From Burkholderiales bacterium (GTDB lineage Bacteria > Pseudomonadota > Gammaproteobacteria > Burkholderiales > Burkholderiaceae_C), in assembly GCA_017307865.1 (NCBI GenBank), contig JAFKGE010000028.1, forward strand, positions 1-64,000: DNA of 64,000 bases, given 5' to 3'. The notes beneath the pieces are model-generated. The model searched no databases and had not been told where the DNA came from. It saw nothing but the letters and a program-made list of their open reading frames with translations. This document shows, one piece after another, positions 8,141-15,906 of this stretch (position 1 is its first letter; the number at the start of each line of letters is the position of its first letter). Both the position numbers and the translations under genes were made by a program.

Positions 8141-9940
8141 ATGTTCATGTGGGACAAAGACGACCTGAATCCGGAGCAGGAGGCCGCCATTCTGGAGCCC
8201 GGGAGTGTTTTTCTCATCGCTTGTCCCGGCAGCGGGAAGACCCGCACGCTGACCTATAAGATTGCTTATGAACTGTCCAGACTGAAATCGAACAAGCAGT
8301 TCGTTGTCGCGATCACGTATACGCACCGCGCTGCCGACGAGATTCACGAGCGCATCGAGAGCCTGGGGGTGGACACATCCCGACTATGGATAGGAACGAT
8401 CCACTCGTTCTGTCTTGAGTGGATACTGAAGCCGTACGGCATCTATCACGAGGCATTGGAGCGTGGCTTCCGCGTGATCGATCAGCACGAACGCGAGAAG
8501 CTGCTGGAAGCGCTGTGCAAGCCGTACCAGAAACCAAAAATAACGTTCTGGGACTGCGAATTTTATTTCACCGAGGCTGGTTATGTGCTTTCTTGCCCGC
8601 AAGATTGGAAGCATACGGGGTTGCACGCCATACTGGGGCAGTACTTTGAGAGGCTGCGTGAGAGTCGGCAGATCGACTTTGAACTCATTCTCTACTATGC
8701 GTACCAACTGATTGCGAGTCGTCCCGCAATCAGCGCTCTCCTCGGACAGTTGTTCTCGTTCGTGTTGGTCGATGAGTATCAGGATACCAAGCGAATTCAG
8801 TACTCAATCATCACGGCCATCTTGAAAGCCGGCCAAGGTGCGACTAAGGCCTTCATTGTTGGAGATCCCAATCAGGCAATTTACCAGTCGCTCGGCGGAT
8901 ACCCGATTGCCTTCGAGGATTTCAAGGCGATGGCGGGCATTGACCTTGAGGAGCTCGAACTTTCGAGGAACTACCGCTCCTCCGAGCGCATCATCGATTA
9001 CTTCGGAAACTACAACGTCCACGCCACCACCATCGAAGCCGCATCCGACGACAAGGCGTATCCAAGCCTCGTTTCATTCAACGAGACGGTAGGCAAGGCG
9101 GACCTGGAAGCGGAACTGATCCGGCTTATTCGGTTCAACATCGAGACCATTGGCATTGCGCCCCACGAGGTATGCGTGCTGGCGCCCCAATGGACGCATT
9201 TGGCAAGCATGACTCGACGCCTAGTCGCCAGCATGCCGGAGTATTCATTCGATGGTTCCGGCATGGTTCCTTTCGCGAGAGACCCTGAGAATTTTTGGTA
9301 CAGGCTTTCGAAGATCGCACTTACGCAGGCATCGCCGGGTATGTATGTGCGCAGACTCCGCTGGGCCGGAGAGATTCTGAATGACTTGGAGGCGGCTGGC
9401 GCGAGTGTGTCGAAACTCACGCGGAAGTCATTACTGAGGGAGTGCAACGCGATCAAGGTCGATGAAACAGATGGGCTGGCCTACCTTCGCGCATTCTTCG
9501 AGATGTTGTGCGCGAACCTGGGTATCGACTTTCGCCTTTTCACATTGCTTCAGGAACATCACGTTGCGTTCTTCGACAGCTCGCAAGCAAGGGTCGATCG
9601 GCTGAAGAGTGAAGGCAGCGAATTCATAGGAGACATTGGTACGTTCAGGAAGGTTTTTCAGCACCGAACTGGGATTACGATTTCCACAATCCACGGCGTG
9701 AAGGGTGCGGAGTTCGATGCGGTAATCGCCTATGCTTTGTTGGAAGATATGGTGCCGCATTTCAATGATCCGAACGGCCAAGAAAGTGCGATGAAATTGC
9801 TGTATGTCATCGGATCGCGCGCTAGAAAAAATCTGCACCTGATCTCGGAACGGGATCGTGTTCGTCAGTATTCAGGCAATGAATATCAAGTCACCCGTAA
9901 GCTTGCTGAGTGCAGTTTTGGCTATGACGATATTCCATAG
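8141..9940 (+). CDS. gajB: GajB-like UvrD/Rep-type superfamily 1 helicase of a Gabija-type system
   Basis: A 599-residue SF1 helicase-like protein. A Q-motif-like LNPEQEAAI at residues 9-17 precedes Walker A PGSGKT (29-34). Motif II is DEYQD (211-215), followed by a GDPNQAIY motif III region, and a late motif TIHGVKGAEFD is close to the UvrD motif V pattern. The end LLYVIGSRARKNL departs from the canonical YVALTRA. In Gabija, GajB senses DNA ends or ssDNA produced during infection and works with GajA. The gene follows gajA at two bases. A second in-frame ATG lies six bases downstream. Its length is somewhat above that of Bacillus GajB (about 490). Confidence 0.85.
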   Translation: MFMWDKDDLNPEQEAAILEPGSVFLIACPGSGKTRTLTYKIAYELSRLKSNKQFVVAITYTHRAADEIHERIESLGVDTSRLWIGTIHSFCLEWILKPYGIYHEALERGFRVIDQHEREKLLEALCKPYQKPKITFWDCEFYFTEAGYVLSCPQDWKHTGLHAILGQYFERLRESRQIDFELILYYAYQLIASRPAISALLGQLFSFVLVDEYQDTKRIQYSIITAILKAGQGATKAFIVGDPNQAIYQSLGGYPIAFEDFKAMAGIDLEELELSRNYRSSERIIDYFGNYNVHATTIEAASDDKAYPSLVSFNETVGKADLEAELIRLIRFNIETIGIAPHEVCVLAPQWTHLASMTRRLVASMPEYSFDGSGMVPFARDPENFWYRLSKIALTQASPGMYVRRLRWAGEILNDLEAAGASVSKLTRKSLLRECNAIKVDETDGLAYLRAFFEMLCANLGIDFRLFTLLQEHHVAFFDSSQARVDRLKSEGSEFIGDIGTFRKVFQHRTGITISTIHGVKGAEFDAVIAYALLEDMVPHFNDPNGQESAMKLLYVIGSRARKNLHLISERDRVRQYSGNEYQVTRKLAECSFGYDDIP

Positions 9941-9983
9941 GAACAAATGTTGTGTCCCCTAATATTCAGATTTAGGCCATCGA

Positions 9984-10643
9984 ATGAAGCTTGCACTATT
10001 TGAAGGGCAGAGACGCGCACCTGCGCCAGGCCTGCAAGGCCAATGTCCTAGTTGCGGTGCGCCCGTAATGGCAAAGTGCGGGAACTACAAGATCTGGCAC
10101 TGGGCGCACAAAACGCGTGAGCATTGTGATCCTTGGTGGGAGTCGGAAGGAGAGTGGCACCGCAGCTGGAAGGACCGCTTTCCGCAAGAATGGCAGGAAA
10201 TCCCGCATCAAAGCTCAACCGGCGAGCGCCATGTCGCGGACATACGCACGCCGGCTGGTTTGGTCATTGAATTCCAACGCTCAACCATCCACCCTGACGA
10301 AGTTCTAGCGCGTCAAGCCTACTACGCGAAGATGATCTGGGTAATAGACGGATGCAAGAATGAGTTCGATCCGATAAATTTCAGCAACTGGAGAAGCCAG
10401 CCTAACGAGCACGGGCTCGCTCAGTTCGCGGTGTTCGGTCGAAGTAAGCTCTTCGAGCGTTGGCACACCGAGAAGCCTGTTTTTATCGATTTCGGCAAGG
10501 CTGGGTTCTGGCGTATAGCGCACTACAGCCCAAAGACTAAACGCGGGGTTGCATTAATTGTCGACAAAGAAGCATTCGTCCGCGTCGTCGGCTCTGGTTC
10601 GACGGATTTCAGCGGTCAAGGTGGCCCAGCCTCGCCACTTTGA
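9984..10643 (+). CDS. CoiA-like nuclease-domain protein
   Basis: A 219-residue protein resembling the competence protein CoiA family. The N-terminal zinc-ribbon-like part has Cys21, Cys24 and Cys32, followed by WHWAH (38-42). A restriction-like core has His59, Asp86 in VADIRT, and EFQ (96-98), which fits a PD-(D/E)XK nuclease with the E-x-Q variant. CoiA itself promotes recombination during transformation in Firmicutes. Relatives in Proteobacteria usually lie in genomic islands, and their role there is unknown. The gene starts 43 bases after gajB on the same strand, so it may be part of the same transcript. No strong ribosome binding site is seen. Confidence 0.65.
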   Translation: MKLALFEGQRRAPAPGLQGQCPSCGAPVMAKCGNYKIWHWAHKTREHCDPWWESEGEWHRSWKDRFPQEWQEIPHQSSTGERHVADIRTPAGLVIEFQRSTIHPDEVLARQAYYAKMIWVIDGCKNEFDPINFSNWRSQPNEHGLAQFAVFGRSKLFERWHTEKPVFIDFGKAGFWRIAHYSPKTKRGVALIVDKEAFVRVVGSGSTDFSGQGGPASPL

Positions 10644-10746
10644 AGAACTATTGAGGCCACTGTGTGGCGACTTTGTCGCGAGTTGAGAGGGGCGGCGCTA
10701 CGGAACAGTCGGCACCCCATCCAGATTTGCACAACAGGAGAGATTG

Positions 10747-11178
10747 ATGGCGCTGCCTAACTGCCCATTTGAAGAAGGGGACCGCATTGATCACAAGCTG
10801 TTCGGGTTCGGCACAGTTGCCGGCGCACCCGCAGCGATGGTCGGTCCGGATTCCCAGAGCGTCAGTGGCGTCCGCGACGCTGGCTGGAGTGTTCCGGTCA
10901 AATGGGACGATCCGAAGCGGACCGCGGGAGCAGTCGCGCATCACGCGCTACGCAAGGTATCGTCGCCGGACTCTCGGCCGTTCGCCCACTGGGATCGACA
11001 GTGGCAACCGTTGCTTCAAGCTTGGCTGACCGCTCGAAGAGAAGTTGAGCAGGTCTTCGCAAGCTTCCGACCCGTGCCTGGGGCTGCCGATCTCACACGC
11101 GTTCAAGAGGCCGAGCGAAGAGCATTGGAGGCAATGCAGCGCTTCTGGGAAGAAGAGCGAACAGGGGGCCATCCATAG
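10747..11178 (+). CDS. Small hypothetical protein with possible Tudor/SH3-like N-terminus (143 aa)
   Basis: A 143-residue protein starting at an ATG with AGGAGA seven bases upstream. The first 55 residues (GDRIDHKLFGFGTVAG, then VPVKWDD) resemble the small beta-barrel found at the C-terminus of PcrA/UvrD helicases. The rest is helical, with an E/R-rich end. This resemblance is weak and is inference only. The gene follows the CoiA-like gene by about 100 bases on the same strand and is the last clear gene before the composition returns to that of the GC-rich flank. Confidence 0.55.
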   Translation: MALPNCPFEEGDRIDHKLFGFGTVAGAPAAMVGPDSQSVSGVRDAGWSVPVKWDDPKRTAGAVAHHALRKVSSPDSRPFAHWDRQWQPLLQAWLTARREVEQVFASFRPVPGAADLTRVQEAERRALEAMQRFWEEERTGGHP

Positions 11179-11533
11179 GCTGTTCTAAGTGAAGGGACAG
11201 TCTCTGCCTCCAGCTGGCGTCCAGAGGGTAATCCAGTATCCTTAAGGCTGATTGATGATGATGTCGAAAACGTCGCTTCCTCACGAATCGCTCCATCTCC
11301 CGCGCCAGTAAAAGATCTGCGCTTCTGACGGTAAAAGCGACGGTATAGACCCATGTCGATCACAGCCAAGTCCTTTAACCATGCGGGTTTGGACGGCCTG
11401 TTGATGATGGAGTGGGAGTAAGGGCGATATCCATCGTGTCCCAGAGGGGCATGCCTCCGCGTCCCGCCGAGCGAATCCGGCTGCGCCGCGAGCAAATTTG
11501 GTGCAGGCTCGGTCTGGCCTGCGCTCGTCCTGG
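11179..11533. other. Gene-free spacer, possible right border of the accessory island
   Basis: No supported gene is seen. A 22-codon frame at 11353-11421 lacks a good ribosome binding site. No tRNA end, integrase or clear attachment repeat is recognised here. The stretch separates the AT-richer defence cassette from the GC-rich regulatory module. Confidence 0.4.
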
Positions 11534-12304
11534 TCAGACCTTGTCGGCGCGCAGCGAAATACTCTTCACGCCGAACTTCTTCGTCGCGCCCTGCGCATTG
11601 TCGGAAAGGAAGCGGTACGCGTCGTTGATCTGCTCGGCGACGATGTGCAGGCCGGCAGTCTCGATGGCGTCCCTGTAGCGGGCAGCCTGCCAGGCGCCGC
11701 CGATGCAGGCCGCCCACAGGGTCGTGTTGCAGGTGATGTTCTCCGGCAACTGCACATCGGTCACGATGTCCGCCAGCGCCAGCTTGCCACCGGGGCGCAA
11801 CAGGCGTGCGATCTCTTGGAACACTTGCGGCTTGTCGACGGCCAGGTTGATCACGCCATTGCTGATGACCACGTCGAAGCAGCCGTCCTCGAACGGTGCG
11901 GCGTCGATATAGCCCTTCACATAAGTCAGGTTGCGCACGCCCTGGCGCCGCCGCAGGCCTTCCGCCTTTGCGCGCTGCGAGTCCGTCATGTCCAGGCCGA
12001 TCACGGTGCCAGCGGGCCCCGTCAGCAGGCTCGCGACAAACGTATCCATGCCCGAGCCGCTGCCCAGGTCGAGCACGCGCGCGCCTTCGAGGTCGTCGAG
12101 CAGGTGGAAGTAGTAGCCGACCCCGGCGAACGAGTCGATGGCTTCCGCCGGGATCTGGTCGAGATCACCCGGCCGGTAGCCGAGGCGTTCAGCCATGGCT
12201 CGCCCCATCTCGAAGTGAAACTCAGCTTCCGGATGCTCTGCAACATCCTTGTACATCGCCTTGACCTTGCCTTCGAGCTCGGCACGATCGACTTGTGCGG
12301 CCAT
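11534..12304 (-). CDS. ArsM-like SAM-dependent methyltransferase lacking canonical arsenic-binding cysteines
   Basis: A 256-residue class I methyltransferase. The SAM-binding motif I is VLDLGSGSGMD (77-87), and the acidic VIGLDM follows at 101-106. The overall pattern, with ISNGVINLAVDK (147-158) and AACIGGAW (198-205), matches arsenite methyltransferase ArsM. Of the three As(III)-binding cysteines of ArsM (Cys72, Cys174 and Cys224 in the Cyanidioschyzon enzyme), only the last has a counterpart (Cys200). The first aligns to SFAGVG without Cys, and the second is Gly150 in ISNGVINL. A different substrate or mechanism is therefore likely. It lies 22 bases downstream of the DsrE gene and shares its sigma-54 promoter. 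AAGGAGACC precedes the start. Confidence 0.75.
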   Translation of the reverse strand: MAAQVDRAELEGKVKAMYKDVAEHPEAEFHFEMGRAMAERLGYRPGDLDQIPAEAIDSFAGVGYYFHLLDDLEGARVLDLGSGSGMDTFVASLLTGPAGTVIGLDMTDSQRAKAEGLRRRQGVRNLTYVKGYIDAAPFEDGCFDVVISNGVINLAVDKPQVFQEIARLLRPGGKLALADIVTDVQLPENITCNTTLWAACIGGAWQAARYRDAIETAGLHIVAEQINDAYRFLSDNAQGATKKFGVKSISLRADKV

Positions 12305-12326
12305 GATGGTCTCCTTGAAAAAAGGC

Positions 12327-12695
12327 TCAGAAGCTCAGGCTTGCAGCGCCGCGCAGGAAACGTTCGTGCATCACGCTTGATCCGGCGATGGTCACGCCCT
12401 CGATGAAGTCGGACTGTTCGTAGCCGCGCGACTTCACGCACGGCGTGCAGGCGTAGAGGGTGCCGCCGCGCGACACGAAGTCGCGCACCAGCTGCGCCAG
12501 CGGGTCGAGCGGCTTGACGTGCGTGGTGTCAGCCGCCTTCTTGCGCACGATGTCCACGCCCGCGCTGCTCAGGAAGACTGCGACTTTCAGTCCTGAGCTA
12601 ATGCCGCCGTTGGCGATGGTGAAGCCCACCGATGACATTTCGTGATCGAGACCATGCGTGATGACCACCACCAGCTCTCTGCTTTCGTCAGCCAT
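12327..12695 (-). CDS. DsrE-family (sulfur-relay-like) protein
   Basis: A 122-residue small cytoplasmic protein of the DsrE/DsrF-like fold. LVVVITHGLDH lies at the start, VAVFLSSAGVDIVRKK in the middle, and ACTPCVKSRGY provides a CxxC pair in the position typical of this family. DsrE-like proteins move or sense sulfane sulfur or take part in thiol chemistry, but the specific partner here is unknown. The ATG at 12695 is chosen because AAGGAG sits seven bases upstream; the open frame continues 27 codons further without such a site. It is the first gene of a two-gene operon with the ArsM-like methyltransferase, behind a sigma-54 promoter at 12729-12746. Confidence 0.75.
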   Translation of the reverse strand: MADESRELVVVITHGLDHEMSSVGFTIANGGISSGLKVAVFLSSAGVDIVRKKAADTTHVKPLDPLAQLVRDFVSRGGTLYACTPCVKSRGYEQSDFIEGVTIAGSSVMHERFLRGAASLSF

Positions 12696-12728
12696 GTCCT
12701 TGCTCCTTGAGAAATGGTGTGACTCATG

Positions 12729-12746
12729 CAGCGAAAAACGTGCCAA
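12729..12746 (-). promoter_or_regulatory. Sigma-54 (-24/-12) promoter of the DsrE-methyltransferase operon
   Basis: On the minus strand TTGGCACG-TTTT-TCGCTG fits the RpoN consensus TGGCACG-N4-TTGCW with one mismatch. The invariant GG (12743-12744) and GC (12731-12732) are ten bases apart as required. The GC lies about 36 bases before the DsrE start codon. The divergent response regulator carries the sigma-54-activating GAFTGA loop, which makes the site functionally plausible. Confidence 0.75.
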
Positions 12747-12811
12747 CACCGTCGGGATGGCATTTCTCCTCTGCAACGAGGCCGGTGGGGATGCGAAAGA
12801 GGCGTCTCGGC

Positions 12812-12850
12812 CATGCGAAAAACTGCATGAGCCATGTCTGTTTGGACATG
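12812..12850. promoter_or_regulatory. Two inverted repeats, candidate upstream activator sites
   Basis: CATGC-N8-GCATG (12812-12829) and CATGTC-N6-GACATG (12833-12850) lie side by side, about 70-105 bases upstream of the sigma-54 promoter. This is where an NtrC-type activator usually binds. They also lie just before the divergent DUF4395-kinase-regulator operon (start 12896), so the regulator could also control itself. Confidence 0.5.
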
Positions 12851-12895
12851 AAGAATCTGCTGGCTCCCTGCAGCCGAAGTCATTAGACTTTTGCC

Positions 12896-13423
12896 ATGGA
12901 TACCGTCCGAGAGTTGCAGTTCGGCCCCGGCATGCGCGCCGAGCGCCTGACCGAGGCGGCGTTCCTGATCGCCGCGATCTTCACGCAGGACGTGCGCTTC
13001 GCTGGTGTCACCTTCGTTCTCACCCTGCTGCAGGTGGTTTCGCCGCGCTGGGCGCCAGTCGCGCAGATCGTCGCGCGGTTCGTGCGTTTTCGCGGCCAGC
13101 ATCACATCGGCGACATGTACTTCGACCTGGCCGGAAGTCGGGGCGCATGCGCCATTTCCCTGCTGGCGCAATGCACTTGCCTGGCGCTGATTGCGGCGGG
13201 CTTTCCGATCACGGGCTTTGTGCTGCTGACGGTGCCGACGGCCTCGTTCCTGATCGCGCCGACATTGGGCTTCTGCGCCGGCTGCTGGTTCTACGTCCTC
13301 GGGCGCGACTGGTTCAGCCGACGCGGCTGGCTGAGAGGAGGTTTCGATGATCACCATGACATCGCCGTCGACGGGCAAGCGCCCCGCCATCAACCACAAT
13401 TGCGTCCTGCGCCGCAACGTTGA
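12896..13423 (+). CDS. DUF4395 family membrane protein
   Basis: A 175-residue protein with three to four hydrophobic segments. After a short N-terminal region (FGPGMRAERLTEA) come segments near residues 22-50, 90-105 and 106-125, then LGFCAGCWFYVLGRDWF, whose GFCxGCW motif is typical of DUF4395. The family function is unknown; members often sit with redox or thiol-related genes. The last 25 codons overlap the histidine kinase start (77 bases, different frame), so the C-terminal tail beyond about residue 150 may be poorly conserved. It is the first gene of the rightward operon and lacks a strong ribosome binding site. Confidence 0.7.
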   Translation: MDTVRELQFGPGMRAERLTEAAFLIAAIFTQDVRFAGVTFVLTLLQVVSPRWAPVAQIVARFVRFRGQHHIGDMYFDLAGSRGACAISLLAQCTCLALIAAGFPITGFVLLTVPTASFLIAPTLGFCAGCWFYVLGRDWFSRRGWLRGGFDDHHDIAVDGQAPRHQPQLRPAPQR

Positions 13424-14492
13424 GACGCAGCCCTACGGGCGCTGCAGCGTCTGCACGCTCAAGCTCAAGCAGTGCCATGCCTGGCAATCCAGCGGCTGGA
13501 GTTTCGCGCTCGCGGCGCTGGCACTGACCCTGCCTCTGATGCCTTCCGGCTGGCCGCAGCAGTTGATTGCGCTCATGCTGCTGGGCGTGATCGTCTGGCA
13601 GGGTCTCGCCAACCACAAGCGCACCGACGATTTGATCTTCGGTCAGCACAAGCTGATGGCGCTGACGCAGGAACTGCGCGGCAAACAGCGCGTGATCGAG
13701 AGCCAGAACAACACACTCGCCGCACAAGTCGACGCACGCACGGCGGAGCTGCGCGAATCGAACCTGCGCCTGGCTGCCGCCAACCTGGAACTGCTGGAAC
13801 TGGACAAGCTGCGCTCGGCCGTGCTGTCGAACGTGTCGCACGAGCTGCGCACGCCGCTCACCGGCATCCTTGGCTCGGCACAGAACCTTCGTGATGGCCT
13901 TGCGGGTGGCCTCACGACGGCGCAGCAGGAGTACGTGGGCCTGATCGAAAAGGACAGCGGCCGTTTGATCCGCGTCGTCAATGAGCTGCTGGAATGGGGG
14001 CGGCTGCAGTCCGGCCGTATCGAGCTGCACCGTTCGCCGGTCCCGCTGCAGCCGATGCTCGCCGGCGTCGCCATGCTCCTGCGACCGGTGGCGGACCGCC
14101 GAGGCGTTCGGCTGTCGGTGCCCGCTGGCGAATCGAGCGCGCGGATTCATGCCGATGCGGACAAGCTCAGGCAGATCGTCATCAACCTGGTCGACAACGC
14201 CGTGAAGTTCAGCCCACCCGGTTCCTGTGTCGATGTCCGGCTCGAAACAAGCCGGCAGGCCGCCAGAATCTTGGTCGAGGATCAAGGGCTGGGCGTGCCG
14301 CCCGAGGACCGTCCGCATGTCTTCGAGCGCTTCTACCGCGGCCACGGAGCCCATGCGGCGGCAGGCAGTGGCTTGGGACTGGCGATTGCCAAGAACCTGG
14401 CACGCCTCCATGGCGGTGACATCACGCTGCAGTCCGGCGCGGCGCAGGGGAGCGTCTTTGTCCTGAGCCTGCCGATGGAGGTCGAGGCATGA
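13347..14492 (+). CDS. Membrane-associated sensor histidine kinase with N-terminal cysteine cluster
   Basis: A 381-residue kinase. The first 50 residues are cytoplasmic-looking and hold Cys19, Cys33, Cys36 and Cys43 (C-x13-C-x2-C-x6-C). Two transmembrane helices follow (about 51-66 and 71-88), then a coiled coil (about 98-150). The HisKA domain has phospho-acceptor His165 in SNVSHELRTP. The HATPase domain has INLVDNAVKF (N box), EDQGLGVPP (G1), ERFYRG and GSGLGLAIA (G2). There is almost no periplasmic loop, so the signal is probably intracellular or intramembrane; a bound metal, FeS cluster or thiol state at the cysteines is inference. A strong GAGGAGG site precedes the start. It overlaps the response regulator by four bases (ATGA). 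Confidence 0.9.
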   Translation: MITMTSPSTGKRPAINHNCVLRRNVETQPYGRCSVCTLKLKQCHAWQSSGWSFALAALALTLPLMPSGWPQQLIALMLLGVIVWQGLANHKRTDDLIFGQHKLMALTQELRGKQRVIESQNNTLAAQVDARTAELRESNLRLAAANLELLELDKLRSAVLSNVSHELRTPLTGILGSAQNLRDGLAGGLTTAQQEYVGLIEKDSGRLIRVVNELLEWGRLQSGRIELHRSPVPLQPMLAGVAMLLRPVADRRGVRLSVPAGESSARIHADADKLRQIVINLVDNAVKFSPPGSCVDVRLETSRQAARILVEDQGLGVPPEDRPHVFERFYRGHGAHAAAGSGLGLAIAKNLARLHGGDITLQSGAAQGSVFVLSLPMEVEA

Positions 14493-15868
14493 ACCGCATC
14501 GTGGTCGCCGATGACGACGCGGGCATCGCCCGCATCCTCGGTGACCGGCTCCGGGACGCGGGGCACGAGGTCGACGTCGCACGCGACGGCGTCGAAGCCT
14601 TGCGACTGGCCGAGAGCGCCGACCTCCTGTTGCTGGACCTGGAAATGCCTCGCATGGGCGGCCTGGCCGTGCTGGACAGCCTGCGCAGCCTGCCGGCGGC
14701 GCCCCTGGTTATCGTGATCACGGCCTATGGCGACATGGCCAAGGCCGTGCGTGCCATGCGCGCAGGCGCCTACGACTTCATCGCCAAGCCGTTCGATGCG
14801 ACCACCATCCAGCTGGTGGTGCAGCGGGCGCTGGAGACGAGGCGGCTGAAGATGCACGTGCACAGTTTGTGCAGCGAGCTCGGGCGCAAGCACCTGTGGG
14901 TGCGCGGCAGCGACCTCGTGATGGCCAGGATCGCCGACACCGTCGAGCGCGTGGCGCCGAGCCATGCGACCGTGCTGCTGCTGGGCGAGACCGGTACCGG
15001 CAAGGAAGTGATCGCACGCGCCTTGCACCGGCAAAGCCGTCGCGGCGACCAGCCGTTCCTGGCCGTCAATTGCGCCTTGCTCAAGGGCGAACTGCTGGAG
15101 AGTGAACTGTTCGGGCACGAGAAAGGAGCCTTCACTGGCGCCGACCGCGCACGCGCCGGGCGCGTCGAGACCGCGCGCGGAGGCACTTTGTTCCTCGACG
15201 AGATCGGAGAGATGTCGCCGCCGCTACAGGCGAAGTTGCTGCGCCTGTTGCAGGAAAAGGAGTACGAGCGCCTGGGCAGCGACCGAACCCTCAAGGCCGA
15301 TGTCCGGGTTATCGCCGCGACGCACCGAGACCTGGGCGCTGCGATTCGCGAAGGCAGCTTCCGCGAGGATTTGTACTACCGCCTGAAAGTCATCAGCATC
15401 CGGATTCCGCCGCTGCGCGAACGGACCGGCGACATCCTGCCCTTGGCCGAATGGCTGCTGGAGCAGCATGCCGCCGAGGCGGGGCGTACACCCCCCAAGC
15501 TGACCGAGGAGGTGCGCCAGGCCGTGCTCCGCTACGCTTGGCCCGGGAACGTGCGCGAACTGTCGAACGCGATGCAACGATGTGCACTGCTGGCCGGTGA
15601 CACGGTCTCGCTGTTCGACCTGTCAGAGGAATTGGTCGGTGGCGTGTTCGGCGATGCCGAACCGGTCGCCAGCACCGAGGATCTGTTCGATCTGCCCTAC
15701 AACGAGGCGGTTACCGCCGCACGCCGGCTGATCGTGCAGCGCGCGCTGGAACGCTCAGGCGGCCATCAGACGCGCGCCGCCGAGCAGTTGGGCGTGACGC
15801 AGCCGTATCTGTCGCGGTTGGCAAAGCAGCTCGGGTTGCGGGGCGAGGACACCAAAATTTGTTCGTAA
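14489..15868 (+). CDS. NtrC-family sigma-54-dependent response regulator
   Basis: A 459-residue regulator with three domains. The receiver has phospho-acceptor Asp50 in LLLLDLEMP. The AAA+ ATPase has Walker A GETGTGKE (166-173), GAFTGA (213-218), the loop that contacts RpoN, and Walker B TLFLDEIGEM. The C-terminal Fis-type helix-turn-helix (about 415-455) has RAAEQLGVTQPYLSRLAKQL. It is translationally coupled to the kinase. The only well-matched sigma-54 promoter that I can see nearby drives the divergent DsrE-methyltransferase operon, which is therefore the likely target. Confidence 0.92.
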   Translation: MNRIVVADDDAGIARILGDRLRDAGHEVDVARDGVEALRLAESADLLLLDLEMPRMGGLAVLDSLRSLPAAPLVIVITAYGDMAKAVRAMRAGAYDFIAKPFDATTIQLVVQRALETRRLKMHVHSLCSELGRKHLWVRGSDLVMARIADTVERVAPSHATVLLLGETGTGKEVIARALHRQSRRGDQPFLAVNCALLKGELLESELFGHEKGAFTGADRARAGRVETARGGTLFLDEIGEMSPPLQAKLLRLLQEKEYERLGSDRTLKADVRVIAATHRDLGAAIREGSFREDLYYRLKVISIRIPPLRERTGDILPLAEWLLEQHAAEAGRTPPKLTEEVRQAVLRYAWPGNVRELSNAMQRCALLAGDTVSLFDLSEELVGGVFGDAEPVASTEDLFDLPYNEAVTAARRLIVQRALERSGGHQTRAAEQLGVTQPYLSRLAKQLGLRGEDTKICS

Positions 15869-15906
15869 GTTGTCGCCGTCGTGGGTCGTGAGAGCCCGTG
15901 CGCCGA

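Noticed and set aside
6000..9940. Assignment as PARIS (AriA/AriB)
   Set aside because: In PARIS the ATPase and TOPRIM are separate proteins and no helicase follows. Here ATPase and TOPRIM are fused and paired with a UvrD-like helicase.
11353..11421. 22-codon plus-strand frame (MSITAKSFNH...)
   Set aside because: There is no ribosome binding site and no supporting context; too short to accept.
11534..12304. Naming the methyltransferase arsM
   Set aside because: Two of three arsenic-binding cysteines are absent and no arsR or other ars gene is adjacent.
12851..12895. A second sigma-54 promoter for the DUF4395 operon (GGCTCCCTGCAGC)
   Set aside because: The GG and GC are nine rather than ten bases apart and the rest of the consensus is poor.
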